A DNA stretch of 32,469 nucleotides, taken from Chromera velia (lineage: Eukaryota > Sar > Chromeraceae). The stretch's first letter is position 1; the number at the start of each line of letters is the position of its first letter. The stretch spans positions 1 through 32,469 of the forward strand of contig JAHBMJ010001335.1 of NCBI GenBank assembly GCA_018398765.1, written 5' to 3'. This document shows positions 1-10,739 of this stretch, piece after piece. Both the position numbers and the translations under genes were made by a program. The notes beneath the pieces were generated by a model. That model saw only the letters and a list, made by a program, of their open reading frames with translations. It was not told the origin of the DNA and searched no databases.

Positions 1-385
1 AGTTGAAAAGTAGAAGAAATACTTTCAGTGAAACTATATCTAAAGATGTTTTTTTTTGTTGGTCTATTGATAAGACTCTATATCTATTTCTCACTAATTT
101 TGTAAAAATGTGTTTTTTGCATATCGTGAACGACCCTAGGGGTACCAAATGACCCACCTTAGCTTCAATAGTGATTATATAGGCAAAGATGACCCAATAT
201 AACCCTAGAATCATAGTAGTAAGTACACTAGCCCCCAAACTCTCAAAAGGGAAAGCTTGATCCAATACTGTCCCCAAAAATGAAATTTTGCCAAACTCTA
301 AAATTTTATTCAATAATTTTGTCGCCTAGGGTAGTACTAGCTCTGACAGATAGTGTGACAGCTCACTACCACGAATTATTACAGC
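1..385. other. AT-rich intergenic spacer
   Basis: This stretch is clearly richer in A and T than the coding DNA to its right and has no reading frame with recognisable protein features. It ends at the stop codon of the leftward ankyrin gene, so the 3' untranslated region and polyadenylation signal of that gene probably lie here. I see no convincing repeat or RNA gene. Confidence 0.6.
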
Positions 386-2121
386 TTAGATCGACGACTT
401 CTCGCCCTGATCACGCAGAAGCTCCTCAATGGCGGTATGTTTGGCACGCTGAGCAAGGGAAAGGGCTGTATTACCGTCCGTTGTTTGGGCTTCCGCATCA
501 GCATTTGCAGCCAGAAGCATACGAGCGATCTCTGTGTGACCGTATGCAGCGGCAAAGATAAGTGCAGTCCAGTCGCTGTGGTCTGCTTTTGCGACGTCTG
601 CCTGTGCCTGAAGGAGGGCTGCTACTGTGTCAGCATTTCCACCCCGGCAGGCAACCATGAGGGGGGTTCTTCCATTTCTATCAGCCGTGTTCACATCAGC
701 CTTTGCTGCAAGTAATGTCGACACAACTGAAGCGTGGCCGTGCAGGGACGCGCACAACAATGACGTCAAGCTCGTCGAGCTGACTCTATTCACCTGCGCC
801 CCTGCACGAAGGAGCGCCTGCGCCACCTCTGTATTTCCAAATACAGCTGCAACCATCAACGCGGTCCGACCTTCTGTCCAGTCGACTGCATGCACTTTCG
901 CATTCGCCTCTAGAAGGAGTTCCACAGCCTCCATGGACCCCCATGCAGATGCCTTCATGAGGGCAGTAACGCCAAACCCCTCCTCTGAGGCAGCATTCAC
1001 ATCTGCTCCCGCACGAAGCAAAACCTTGACCACCTCGGCACGGCCTCTATGGGCAGCCAGATTTAGCGCTGTGTTTCCTCCACCATCACAGGAATTCACA
1101 TCAATCCCCCATTCCAACAACGTCTCAACGACGGCGACGTGGCCCTGATGAGCAGCCGCCATCAGACCATTGCTCCGATTCAGATTCACTGCATGCACAT
1201 TCGCACCCGCATCAAGAAGGGCCCGTACTACAGAATTGTGCCCCGAATGGGCGGCTGTCGCAAGGGCAGTGCACTGCATTCGGTTGACTGCCTCTAGCTC
1301 GGCCTTGGCCTCCAGCAGTCTGCGGACAATCGAGACATGCCCCGATCGGGACGCTTTATAAGGGGCGTGTCTTGATCATTGTCTCTGGTGTTTGCATCAG
1401 CACCGCCGTCAAGAAGGACAGAGACTACTGACTCGTGACCGCAATGGGCAGCAAGAGTCAGAGGCGTCCTTCCGTTTGCGGCTGCATCTACCTTTGCTCC
1501 TGCGGCAACGAGGACCTGCACAACAGGGGCATGACCATGGATGGCCGCGTACATCAACGCAGTCACCCCCCCCACTGAATCCTTACCCTCGACAGGTGCC
1601 CCAGCCTCTAGCAAGGCGACAACAACAGGCAGACACCCGAGGGAGGCACCAGCCATCAATGGCGTCCAGCCTGTGGCATCTCGCCCACCCGAAAGGTCAG
1701 GCATCTGCTCCCCGTTCCTGTTCAATAAGAACTGCACAACCGCAGTCTGCCCCTGTCCGGAACCCCACAAGAGGGGCGTCCAGCCTCTTGAGTCTCTTCT
1801 CTCACGGAAAGCGCCAAAGCGCAGGAGTATCTCAAGGGCCTCTACTGACCCTTCAGCCGCAACGACGTGAATGGCAGCCTCGGAGTAGGTCTCATCACTC
1901 GGAACTCCTTCGGGTTTTTGGTCCTCTGGAACGTTCACAAGACCGTTGATGTCAGAGCCAAGACGGAGGAAAAGGAAAAGGTCCCGCCCACCAGGATCTT
2001 TGCCGTCCATAAACTCCTGCACTGCTTTGCGCACACAGCGAGCGGAAGTCAATTTGAATCGACGCACATTCCTTAGAATGGTCGGGGTCAGTTCAAAGCG
2101 AGTTCTGGCGGAAGAGTCCAT
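386..2121 (-). CDS. Ankyrin-repeat protein, about 15 repeats, interrupted by a -1 frameshift
   Basis: The protein is almost entirely ankyrin repeats, each with the TPL/TAL..AA..GH..VV..LL..GA signature and a spacing of about 33 residues. About five repeats lie upstream of the break and ten downstream. The N-terminal 70 residues are not ankyrin and resemble those of the second ankyrin gene in this window (pattern F-M-x-G-K-x-x-G then L-F-L-x-L-G-x-D-x-N-x-L-V). The frame breaks near 1351-1356: the upstream frame loses the repeat pattern after TPLIK, and adding one base there restores a perfect repeat (ASRSGHVSIVRRLLEAKAEL) leading into the downstream frame. Repaired, the protein would be about 578 residues. 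I chose the Met at 2121 because the alternative at 2265 would place a TATA-like sequence inside the gene. Ankyrin repeats bind proteins; the partner is unknown. There is no signal peptide or membrane segment. The break could be a sequencing error or a real pseudogene lesion. Confidence 0.8.
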
Positions 2122-2235
2122 TCTCTTTTGTGAGACGGAAGAGAAGGTGGAAGGACGTTGGATCTTGACCACTTTTGCTGCTCGAGCAGTGTGGGTTGGA
2201 GTGCAGATTGCGAGTTGGATTGCAGTGTTTTTTAC

Positions 2236-2243
2236 GTATATAG
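2236..2243 (-). promoter_or_regulatory. TATA-like element upstream of the first ankyrin gene
   Basis: On the minus strand the sequence reads CTATATAC about 115 bp upstream of the preferred start codon at 2121. The position is plausible for a core promoter, but a short AT motif can occur by chance. Confidence 0.2.
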
Positions 2244-2265
2244 GCTTGTGTACATGCCCAGACAC

Positions 2266-3065
2266 GAATTTGCGTGTGTGTCAACAGTGGAGGGTTTCTG
2301 AGTGTTTGACTTGAATAGGATAGGCAGTAAAGAATTCCATCTCTGCATATTTCCATCTCAGCGACGAAAGGCAAGAAACAAAACGGAAGCTACGGAGCTC
2401 TTCAAAACGAATCAAGACTCGATGAAGTCGGAGTCTGCATGAGGATGACTCAGGTCAGTCATTTCGGAGATGTTGCAATGTCAGGTGCATTGAAGGATCC
2501 GCGTGCGTCAGGCCGCATGGGACCGCCGCGCGCGGGGGCCGGCCCGCGCGAGCCGCGCGGCGCTTTTCACACGGAGTCAACACTGAGTCTGATCTGACGC
2601 AAGCAAGCTTGCGAACGGCCCCGGAAATTAAGCAAGAAAAATTAATGAGAACTGCACGATTGACGCACGCCGGCCAGCCTCGCGCCGACCCCCCCCCCCC
2701 GCGGGAAAAAAGCATGCGCGGAACCCCCCCCTCTCCGGGGGTAAGTGGAGATCTAAAACCCATCTGACGCACGCATCTCGCAAATTCAGCCTTTCGGGGC
2801 CGGGTTTTTGCACTGCGTGCACGCGTGGGCTGGGGTATTTCTGTTTTGTAAGTGCCCCCCGCTTCGCTTTCCGGGGCCATGAATCGATTTCCTGCTGAAG
2901 GCTGTACATTCAAGATCACAGTTTAAGAAGACTTCTGAGTGTGTCTGTCTTAGCAGTCACTCTGGAGGTATGACCGCTTGAATTGGCATGTTTAAGAGAG
3001 GAGACCTGGGAGAGCAGAGCTGAAAGTTGGGAGAGAGCAACCAGAGGGACCCAGAGAAAAAAAAT
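2266..3065. other. Divergent intergenic region with GC-rich island
   Basis: This spacer separates the leftward ankyrin gene from the rightward MEMO1-like gene and should hold both promoters. About 2515-2570 is extremely GC-rich with GCGCGCGG and GGCCGGCC palindromes, and 2685-2745 has long C-runs. The motif GACGCACGC or its complement recurs (near 2500, 2663 and 2770); the same motif forms the arms of inverted repeats in introns elsewhere in the window. Open frames on the minus strand here look like by-products of GC richness. Confidence 0.5.
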
Positions 3066-6000
3066 ATGTCGGCTGTCCGACTGGCGACTCACGCGGGCTC
3101 GTGGTACAATGACAACCGTGAGTTGCTTCCCGTGCTTGTCCACGCGTCCGTTTTTGTATGTCACTGCTTTATGCATCCGCTTGTCCAATGCCGCCCTCCT
3201 GTCTGTCAATGCAGCCACAGAGCTCGGACAAGAATTGAATGACCACCTGAAACAAGCCGTCTCGGTCTCGAAAGAAGTGAAGGCACTAATCGTTCCGTGA
3301 GTCTTTTAAGGGCGAGGGCAAAGAGACACTCTTTTTCAACATGTCTGATGCCTCTCGATCCATCTTCGTGGGCCGCTCTTTTCCAATTGTTTCTGCTGAT
3401 TTGTTACTCCGTCTCCTTCCTTGTGTTGTCTCGAATGAATCCGTCTCCTCGCTGTCCTTCGATTTGATTCTTATCTTTGAGCAGGTTGTCCGTCTTATCT
3501 TTCTGTTTTTCCTGCCTAATGCTTTCTTTACGGTTTGCGTGTCTTTTGCGCACCTTCTTTTGACCTGGCTTCCTACGGAGCTTTCTTCTTCTCTGCTTTC
3601 CCCAGACGCATGCATCTCCACTCCTTCCTCGTCCTCTGCCTGCAGGCATGCAGGGTACCGGTTCTGTGCACGCACTGCCGCGTGGAGTTGGAAGCACGTG
3701 GACTCGTCGAGAATGTCCGTCTCTGTCTTTCTGTCTGTCTGTCTCTCTGTCTGTTCATGAAGAAAAGAAGGGAGAAGAAGAAACATATAGTCTGTCTGTC
3801 AGTCGTGAAGAAAAGGAGGGAAAGAAACCATACAGTCTGTCATGAAGAAAAGGAGGGAAAGAAACCGTATAGTCTGTCTGTCTGTCCGCCTCTTGCTTCT
3901 CTTTTCTGTCTTCTCTCTCTCTCTCGCTCTCGGGTTGAGCCTGCAGGGGCCTGTTTGGTGTTTGTCGAGGTGTTTTTTCCCCCTTCCCCACCACTCGTAA
4001 TTTGCAAAGCTGCCTGCCTGACAGGGCACTGCTTCTATTTGACTCTATTCAATCCATTCCATTGGCTGCCATTCCATCAATGAATGAATGAATGCTGCAG
4101 AGAAAAGGTGTTCGTCCTCGGTCCTTCCCACCACAAGTACATGGACAGGTAGGTCGTCAGTCTTTTTTCTTGTCCTTTTTTTGGTTGCGTTTAGCGATCT
4201 CCCACTCGGACGAGAAATAAGAGAGCGAAAGGAGTGTGCAACAGAAGGAACGAAGAAACAAATGCGTTGAGAAAACAAGAGAAGAAGCCTTACAGTAAGT
4301 AAACCCTCTGCTGTCGGTCTCTCTGCCTCTCACTGTCGAGATTCGATCATCCGCTTCTCTTCCTTCCGGCGGTCTCTCTGCCCCTTCTGCTTTCTTCCTT
4401 GCAGATGCGCACTGCCCGAGAAAGGCATCACACACTACCAGACACCCTTCGGAAACATCGCGCTGGACATTCCGGGTAGGTAGAGACCCGGTGAAGGGAC
4501 ATGCAGAACTGGCCAGGGCCGCATGGTTCACTTTTTTTCTTTTTAAATTAACTGACACTCACAGGAATATATATAACTTTCTTACTATGATTACGGTGAA
4601 GGGACATGCAGACCTCGGGCCGCATGGTTCTTCACTTGCTGACTGACCTATTTTGCCTGGTGGTCAGAAGCCGAAGCAGCAGAAGAGAGGGGATCATGTG
4701 GAAGTTTATTATGTTCATGAAAAGCTCTCCTCTGCTTCCTCGTTTCCTTCACGTTTTTGTTCCTATGTCGGGAGGGACGGGGNGGGGGGGGGGGGAATGC
4801 ATGTTTTCGTTTTCATTCCAACACGCTAGCTGCACTCAGCTATTCATTTCCTGTACGATTGTGACAGTCGTCGTCGTTCTGCCTGTGTGTTTCTGTGTGC
4901 AGTGATTGAAAGGTTGAGGTCCATGAACATTTTCGCGCAAATGACACTGGCAGAAGATCAGGTCAGTCTGTGTGATTTCCCTGCCGGCTTGTTCTTTTGT
5001 TGGTTTCTTTGGTGGAATGTGTCCCTGCTGCCTCCAAAAAAAAAAATCCCCAATTCCTTCCACGCGAACAAAGATCCAAAACCAAAAGTGGTCGATCGAT
5101 TGGCATGTGGGCCCGATGGAGGAGAGACGAATAAGGTTGGTTTGGGAAAGAGGAAAGAGGAGCCTGCAGAGATGAAAATGCGCATTTATTGTTTGGGGGG
5201 AAGAGAGGTTGTATCGGTTGCTTGACTGATGGCACGATGACCGGCTGAAGGAGGCTGGATTAGTTTCTATTCCTCTTCTCTCTGGTGTGTTGTCGAAAGA
5301 GGACGGATGAAAGAGGAAAAAAGAAAAGCTTCTCACACCGCCGGGGGTTTTTGGTTTCTCTCCGAAGGTATTTTCTTTTTGCGTCTCCTCTCTGCATTTC
5401 TATCTGTGCGTGTGTTATGAGGGATACTTGCAGGAGGAGCACAGCATAGAGATGATGCTGCCGTTTCTCAATCATGTCATGGGCGGGTCTGTCAGTGCTC
5501 TCTCGCTCTTTCTTTTCTTCTTTTTGTTCTTTTTTTCCTCGCTCGCTCTCTCCACCCATCCTCTTCTTGCTTTCTTCCTCGTCCCCTCTCTCCTTCTTGG
5601 TAGTTGACGCGCTGGTCAGAGGAAGAAAAGGAAAGCAGAGTGTGCGGCTCCACGGAAATTGGCTCTCTTGAAACATGCTGGCCTGCCTGCCTGCCTGCCT
5701 CTGACTGACACTTTTTTCTTCCTTTCATTCGTGTCCTCCTCTCTTCTTGTTCTCTCACTGTTGTGCGAAGTTCTCTCTCTTTCTTGTCCACTCTTCTTCT
5801 GTTCTGTTTGTTCTGTTTGATGATTCATTCATCCAATTGAATTGGGAATGCATGGTGGCAGGAAGGGGTTCAAGTTGATTCCCATTTGTGTTGGAGTTCT
5901 GAACTCCGACAAGGAGGCCTTTTTCGGTCAGTGCATGCATTTATTTTGTCTTCTCCGTGAAAATAAATATATGTGTGAATGCATGCGGAGTTCTGAACTC

Positions 6001-7120
6001 CGACAAGGAGGCCTTCTTCGGCCAGGCAGTCAGGCAGGCAGGAAGGAGGGCAGTGGCTTCCTTTCTTCCTCAGTTGAATTTCCGATTCTTGGTGTTCTTG
6101 CCTTTTTCTTTTTCTCAGTTGCAAAATCCTTGTTGGTGGAAGTGGAGGGAGGAGTGGGATACAGAAGGGAAAGAAGAAAGGAAGGAAGGAAGAAAGGAAG
6201 AAAGAAAGAGTACCGAGATCATCAGACGCCCTGCTGATTTTGCAGGCCCGAAGTCAGTCAGACGAGTCAAACATACTGATTTCTTCTTACAAACACAAAC
6301 AATGAGGAAGCAAGGGACAGGCAGAAGTCACTGATCGGTTCGACCGGCGTGACGAGAAAAGGCACGCAGGTTTCCTTCCCCTCTTCAATCTCTGATGGTC
6401 TCTAGAAGAGACCAGAATAGCCTGACAGGAAGTAAGGAAGGAAGGAAGGAAGGAATGGGGACCTCCAACAATGGAAACTAATTCAGTCAGCGTATAAACT
6501 CCCTCTCTTCTTGTGGACGTCTTCTCCTTCTGCGCTCTGTGTGTGCTTGCAGCCGAGAAACTTTACGACTACTTCGCAGACCCTGTCAGTGCAATTGATT
6601 TTCTTTCGTCTTTCCCCTGCCTCTTCTTTTCTCTTCTCTTCTCTTCTCTTTTTTTGGCCTTCTGACCTCACCCGCCTTCGGCTTCTTCGCCTTCGACTCC
6701 CGGGGCACCAGAAAGAGTTGGGGATCAGGAAACGTAAAACGGCATGTTCTTTTTTTTTCATTTCCGTGCATGACTGCTCGCCCTGTCTTTTCTCCCCGGT
6801 TTCCTGCTGTGCTAGCATGAATGAGTTGGATGTTTTCTTCACTTCTTTCTCTCGCGTGTGCGTTCCCTCTCCCTCTCTATTCTTCCGTGTCCATATCTGA
6901 GGGAGGCTCCCTCCCAACAGCGGAGCTAGGGGGAGAGGGGTAGGAAGGGTAGACGAGGGAAGTGAAGCGTAAAGATGGAGGCAGGTTGCGGAGTGAAGAA
7001 GAATGAGCGTGGTGTTTTTCTTTCTTCTTTCTTGTGTGTCTATCCTTCCTTTCTTTGTGCAGTCGACCCTGTTCGTGATCTCGTCCGACTTTTGCCATTG
7101 GGGGGCGCGGTCAGTCGCTG

Positions 7121-7151
<31 letters not shown>

Positions 7152-9492
7152 TGTGTGTGAGAGAGACAGACAGAATTGGTCTCCGTGTATCCTTGGAAAA
7201 ATGTCATCTGCTCTGTCCCATTGTTGACCGAGCGAGAGAGAGCGTGGATGGATGGATGGGAGAAGAAGATGCCGAGGGTATGCTGTGTTGTGTGCGAATG
7301 TGCAAGTGGAGCAAACTCCCCTTTGTATCAGCCGTTCTGTGTGACTTGTTCACTATCTGTCCACCCCTGTAGGTGATTCCTGGTCTCTCTGTGTCTCTTG
7401 TGCCGATGCTGTCTGCATGCAGATTTCGATACACGTACACGATGGCTGAAAGTCAACAAAAGGGACATAACTTCAATCAGGCTATCGAGGTGTGTCTTTC
7501 TTTTTTTTGTCTTTTCTTTCATCGTTTCGTTTTGTTTGTCTGGACTCTAAGTTCTGGTTGCTCATTCGGGTCCCTTTCTGTGAGCTCGCTCCCTTTCGTT
7601 GACCCAAAAGTTTCTCGGCTGTTTTCTTCTGAACCGGTAAGGCAATGGGAATCTGAGGAAAGTTGTTTGCATTAGTGACAGCTGATATTTGTCTTTCAAC
7701 CCTCACGATACATGAGTGAAAGCAATCAATTGTGTAGCATCTCGACAGAATCGGGAACAATGTTGCCTCCACCACTCGACAGAATGGTCCCACAACAGAA
7801 TGTTTCTGCAAACAATTTAAGTGCAACTTCGTCGGTCCAACAACTGTTGCAGCATCTCGACAGAATCGGGATTGACATCATTGAACGACAAAAACCTCAG
7901 GGTCAGTCAGGAAGTCATTATTTGCCTTTTTACTGTCTGTATGTTTGAACTCTTCTTTCTGGATGGATGGATCGTCTAGTCTTTCTTTGATCCGATCCTT
8001 TCCTCCGATTTGCCTGTTGTCGATTTCTTTTCTTTGATAGAGATTTGTGGAAGACGCAGTACGCAGAAACTTTTGTGGTGGCTCCATGAAAAGTTTGACC
8101 CCTCTTGCCGTGACCTGTTCTCCTGTTTTTGGTGTGCTCCCTTTTTCCTTTTTGTGTGCTCGCATGTCCCCTCCTCCGCCTGAATGGGCCGGCAGGGGAA
8201 CGTTGACAGTGAACCTCAGGACACAATTAAGCGGTGAAAATAAATTTGTGCAGCGCAATTAAATTTTGGCCTTTGTGACTCACTCACCTGCTGTATTTTT
8301 GCCTATCTGTGCGTGAACTGGGGCTTTTACCCATCTGTGTGCCTGCCTGCCTGCCTGCCTGCCTGCGTACGCGCGCGTGCAGACTTTACCACCTACCTGC
8401 GGATTCACGGGAACACCATCTGTGGAAGACACCCGATTGGAATTCTTCTGCAGGTCTGTTTGTTTCGGGTTCTCGTTCACTTCCCTCCATGCCTCTTCTT
8501 TCTGTGAGCATATCCATGTCTTTTTTCTTGCTGGTTCTCCTTGTCTCGTTCGAACCTCTGGACTTCTTGTAGGTGCTCAGTCTCTGTCACACTTCCTTTT
8601 GAATCGAACTCTTCCCTCTAGCCGCCTGTTTCTTCTCTGTGGCGCACTGACAGGTGTGAATAAATGAATGAATGAATGAACCATTGACTGAGCATTGCAT
8701 CCCTTCAAAGTTCTCCTGCGTTCTGTCTTCTTGTCTTTCATCTCCTCTTCATGGCATGCAGCTCTGTGCGAAGGCGCAACCAGCTGAGTCTCTGGAAACG
8801 AAATTTCTTCACTACAGCCAGGTTGGTTCGTCCGTCAGTGCGATTGGTGTGAAGAAGAGGGAAAAGGGCACAGATGGATTGGGGCATCCTGTACTTGTCA
8901 CCATGATGAATTGACGCACGCAAGGAAGCATCCAAAATTTTCGCCCAGTCCTTGCGTGCGTCAATGTACTTGTCGCCCTGATGAAGGGGTGGCGTAGAAC
9001 CCTTTCAAGAAGAAGTTGTGTGTGTGCTTCTTTCTTCTACCTAGTATTCAGATCGAATGAGGCAGAGTCTAAGTTTCGTGCTCGCTTGTCGACGCCGCGC
9101 GTTGGATTCCCCCCCCCCATCGGTCTTCTCGTCTTGTCTCGTCTCTGTCTGCAGTCCGGCCCTGTCCCAACATCCAACGGCAGCTGTGTCGCATACGGCT
9201 CCCTGATCACTGTGCAAGTAAGTCAGTTGACAGAGCTAGGCTTGCTTGCCTCAACACTCTTGAACCAAGCTCCGATTTCTTGAAGGGGTGAGTGAGATCC
9301 TCTCCTCCCTCGGTGGAATTAAGGAAGAGAGAGAAGGGCATAGCTTCTCTTCTCGTGCTTCCTTCCCTTCTGTTTCCTTCCTGTATTGGGAGCAACTTTC
9401 TTTTCTTTATTGGAGCTCGACTCTCCTTCTCTTCTTTCCTCCTGCCACCCCCCTCTCTCTCTCCGTGAGTGTCCGTCCGTCCGTGCCTCTCT

Positions 9493-9540
<48 letters not shown>

Positions 9541-9790
9541 AAGAAAGAGAGAGCGAGAGAGTCTTGTCTCTCTGTCTGTCTCTTTGTCTGTCTGTCTCTC
9601 TCTTCTCTGCTGTCCCCCCCTACCCTCTCTCCATAAGTATGTTTTCGTTGTGTTCTCAGCCAGTCTTGTGTTCTCATCCCCAAAAAAGGTCTTTCTTTCA
9701 ATTCGTCCCCTCCTCACGATCCCCTTCATCCACGTGCACATGCCCATGCAGAAAAAACCCCTTGTGACCAGTACTGGACGTGCTCAGTGA
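3066..9790 (+). CDS. MEMO1: MEMO1-family protein, 16 exons, about 308 aa
   Basis: Exons that join in frame by GT-AG rules: 3066-3117, 3215-3296, 3646-3714, 4101-4148, 4405-4475, 4903-4961, 5434-5486, 5862-5926, 6553-6584, 7063-7109, 7423-7489, 7853-7901, 8383-8453, 8762-8821, 9155-9217, 9752-9790. The 927-nt product matches the MEMO family in order: N-terminal THAGSWY, PHAGYRFC (His46), VLGPSHH (His78/79), EEHSIEMMLPF, ICVGVLNSDKEAFF, FVISSDFCHWGARFRYTY (His189), ESQ, HLDRIGIDIIE, and NTICGRHPIG (Cys245). Human MEMO1 is 297 residues; its metal ligands His49, His81 and Cys244 all have counterparts here. MEMO1 is a soluble protein of the same fold as extradiol dioxygenases, linked to metal binding, redox and motility signalling in animals; its role in protists is unknown. 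The last exon is the least certain: reading through the exon-15 donor instead would stop at about 9283. Introns are 97-626 bp and rich in microsatellites and local duplications. Confidence 0.9.
3755..3880 (+). repeat. Tandem repeat of about 40 bp, three copies, in MEMO1 intron 3
   Basis: A unit beginning ATGAAGAAAAG, continuing GAGGGAAAGAAACC and ending in TAGTCTGTC occurs three times in a row. The last two copies are nearly identical and the first is diverged. It lies inside the intron between exons 3 and 4 and is flanked by (TCTG)n sequence. Confidence 0.7.
4489..4635 (+). repeat. Imperfect direct repeats of about 42 bp around an AT-rich insert, MEMO1 intron 5
   Basis: Copies at 4489-4531 and 4594-4635 both start CGGTGAAGGGACATGCAGA and both contain GGGCCGCATGGTTC. 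They bracket 62 bp of AT-rich DNA. Each copy carries a CATGCAG that resembles the usual acceptor of this gene, but the exon resumes only at 4903. Confidence 0.75.
5893..6024 (+). repeat. Duplicated 3' end of MEMO1 exon 8 flanking a palindromic insert
   Basis: The last 34 nt of exon 8 plus the first 4 nt of its intron (5893-5930) are repeated at 5987-6024 with two T-to-C differences. The second change turns the donor GT into GC, so the downstream copy cannot act as a normal donor. The 56 bp between the copies begin GTGCATGCATTTATTTT and end in a near-complement (AAAATAAAT...AATGCATGC), forming a hairpin. Confidence 0.85.
7736..7871 (+). repeat. Duplicated acceptor and start of MEMO1 exon 12
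   Basis: A 21-nt string spanning the splice acceptor AG and the first 19 nt of exon 12 occurs exactly at 7736-7756 and 7851-7871. Using the upstream acceptor puts the following sequence in a frame that does not give MEMO family residues and soon stops, so the downstream copy is the working one. Confidence 0.8.
8890..8985 (+). repeat. Inverted-repeat insert with 21-bp flanking direct repeats, MEMO1 intron 14
   Basis: A 54-bp palindrome (8911-8964) has perfect 16-bp arms, TTGACGCACGCAAGGA and its complement, around a 22-nt centre. It is bracketed by direct repeats at 8890-8910 and 8965-8985 that start TGTACTTGTC and end TGATGAA, with two mismatches in 21 bp. This has the structure of a tiny non-autonomous insertion element. 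Confidence 0.8.
9486..9560 (+). repeat. (CT)n(GT)n(GA)n microsatellite in MEMO1 intron 15
   Basis: A compound dinucleotide repeat, CT then GT (about 17 units) then GA with GAAA interruptions, lies in the last intron. Frames crossing it encode only low-complexity sequence. Confidence 0.85.
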
Positions 9791-10731
9791 GCGAATGAAC
9801 GGAAAAATTACTCTTTCGAGGAGTGAGAAGGAGACAGAGCAACCGGATTGAAGAGAAAAAAGGAAGAAGGAATGAAGGCTGAAGGAGGCGAAGGGAGTCG
9901 ACGGACAATCAGGAAGTCGAGCTTCCGTCTTGTATTGTGTCTGAATTAATTGGGTTATGGCAGGCGGCTACTTTTTTGGGACGTTGTTTGTTCCTCATGG
10001 TTCTTCTCCGTACGCGCACTTCTTCTTCATTCCTTTTTGGTCACCCTTGTTCGGAAACAATTTCAGACTTAAGGTGACATCAAACTTTCTTTGCAGATTT
10101 CTTTGCTAGTTTCTACTAGTTTCTTTTGAGATTCAAACTTCAAGTTGTTTTAATAGTCATTCAATGATCGAATTAAGCAACTTTAAACTACTTTAAACAA
10201 ATACAGATCGTCTGGTGCCTAATATTATCTTTAATTTAGTTACGTTTTACTACGTCTATAACATTTTATAAGCATATGATAGCAGAGACCATAAGTCCAT
10301 TATTAACCGCCACTATGATGCTATAGCCATGATGGCACCATTAGGCACCATCATAGTGTTATGGAGTCTTATCGACCAAGATAGCTTACTATTACTAGGC
10401 AGTCTAGCCCAGCTATTAGGATCCTTGGATATCATTTACTCATCTTATAGTGCTCCTAGCTAGTGTCTGTCATGGTCTTAATTGGTATTAAATACTATCT
10501 AGTAATCTTATATTCGTAACAATCATCATCATCACTTATATAAGTGATGTAGTAATATCCTGCTCACCTGATTTGGAATAGTAGCCAGGAATACTATGTT
10601 ACACTACAAACTAAGTCAAGTTTAACATACACTACATTCGTATTATTATTCTAGCTTGATTAATTTCAAAAAAAATTAAAAGACATCTTGTAAACCCTGT
10701 ATGCATAACAGCTTACCGCATGATCCGCATT
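9791..10731. other. AT-rich intergenic region
   Basis: After about 100 bp downstream of the MEMO1-like stop codon the composition shifts to AT-rich. No coding frame is recognisable. The region holds one small perfect inverted repeat (10311-10358) and a 14-bp palindrome, CACTTATATAAGTG, near 10534. It resembles the AT-rich spacers at 24100-24760 and 28950-29480. Confidence 0.6.
10311..10358. repeat. Short inverted repeat
   Basis: CACTATGATG at 10311-10320 is mirrored by CATCATAGTG at 10349-10358, with a second, inner complementary pair (GATGG / CCATC). It could be a cruciform or the remains of a small transposon. No target duplication is visible. Confidence 0.5.
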
Positions 10732-10739
10732 ACTAGGAC

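Noticed and set aside
323-331. GTCGCCTAG, identical to the right end of the MITE at 10740-11170
   Set aside because: It is only 9 bp, with no matching left end or target duplication nearby.
627-1148. Plus-strand frame of 173 codons
   Set aside because: It is antisense to the ankyrin gene; the repeat periodicity of the real gene explains it.
2455-2919. Minus-strand frame of 154 codons between the first two genes
   Set aside because: It lies in a GC-rich spacer, is compositionally driven (Arg, Gly, Pro), and has no domain.
8041-8056. Possible third copy of an exon fragment (ATTTGTGGAAGAC resembling exon 13)
   Set aside because: The match is about 13 bp with a mismatch and no shared splice site, which is too short to separate from chance.
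9218-9283. Read-through C-terminus of the MEMO1-like protein after exon 15
   Set aside because: A consensus GTAAGT donor follows exon 15, and an in-frame terminal exon with a CATGCAG acceptor exists at 9752. Read-through is kept only as the alternative.
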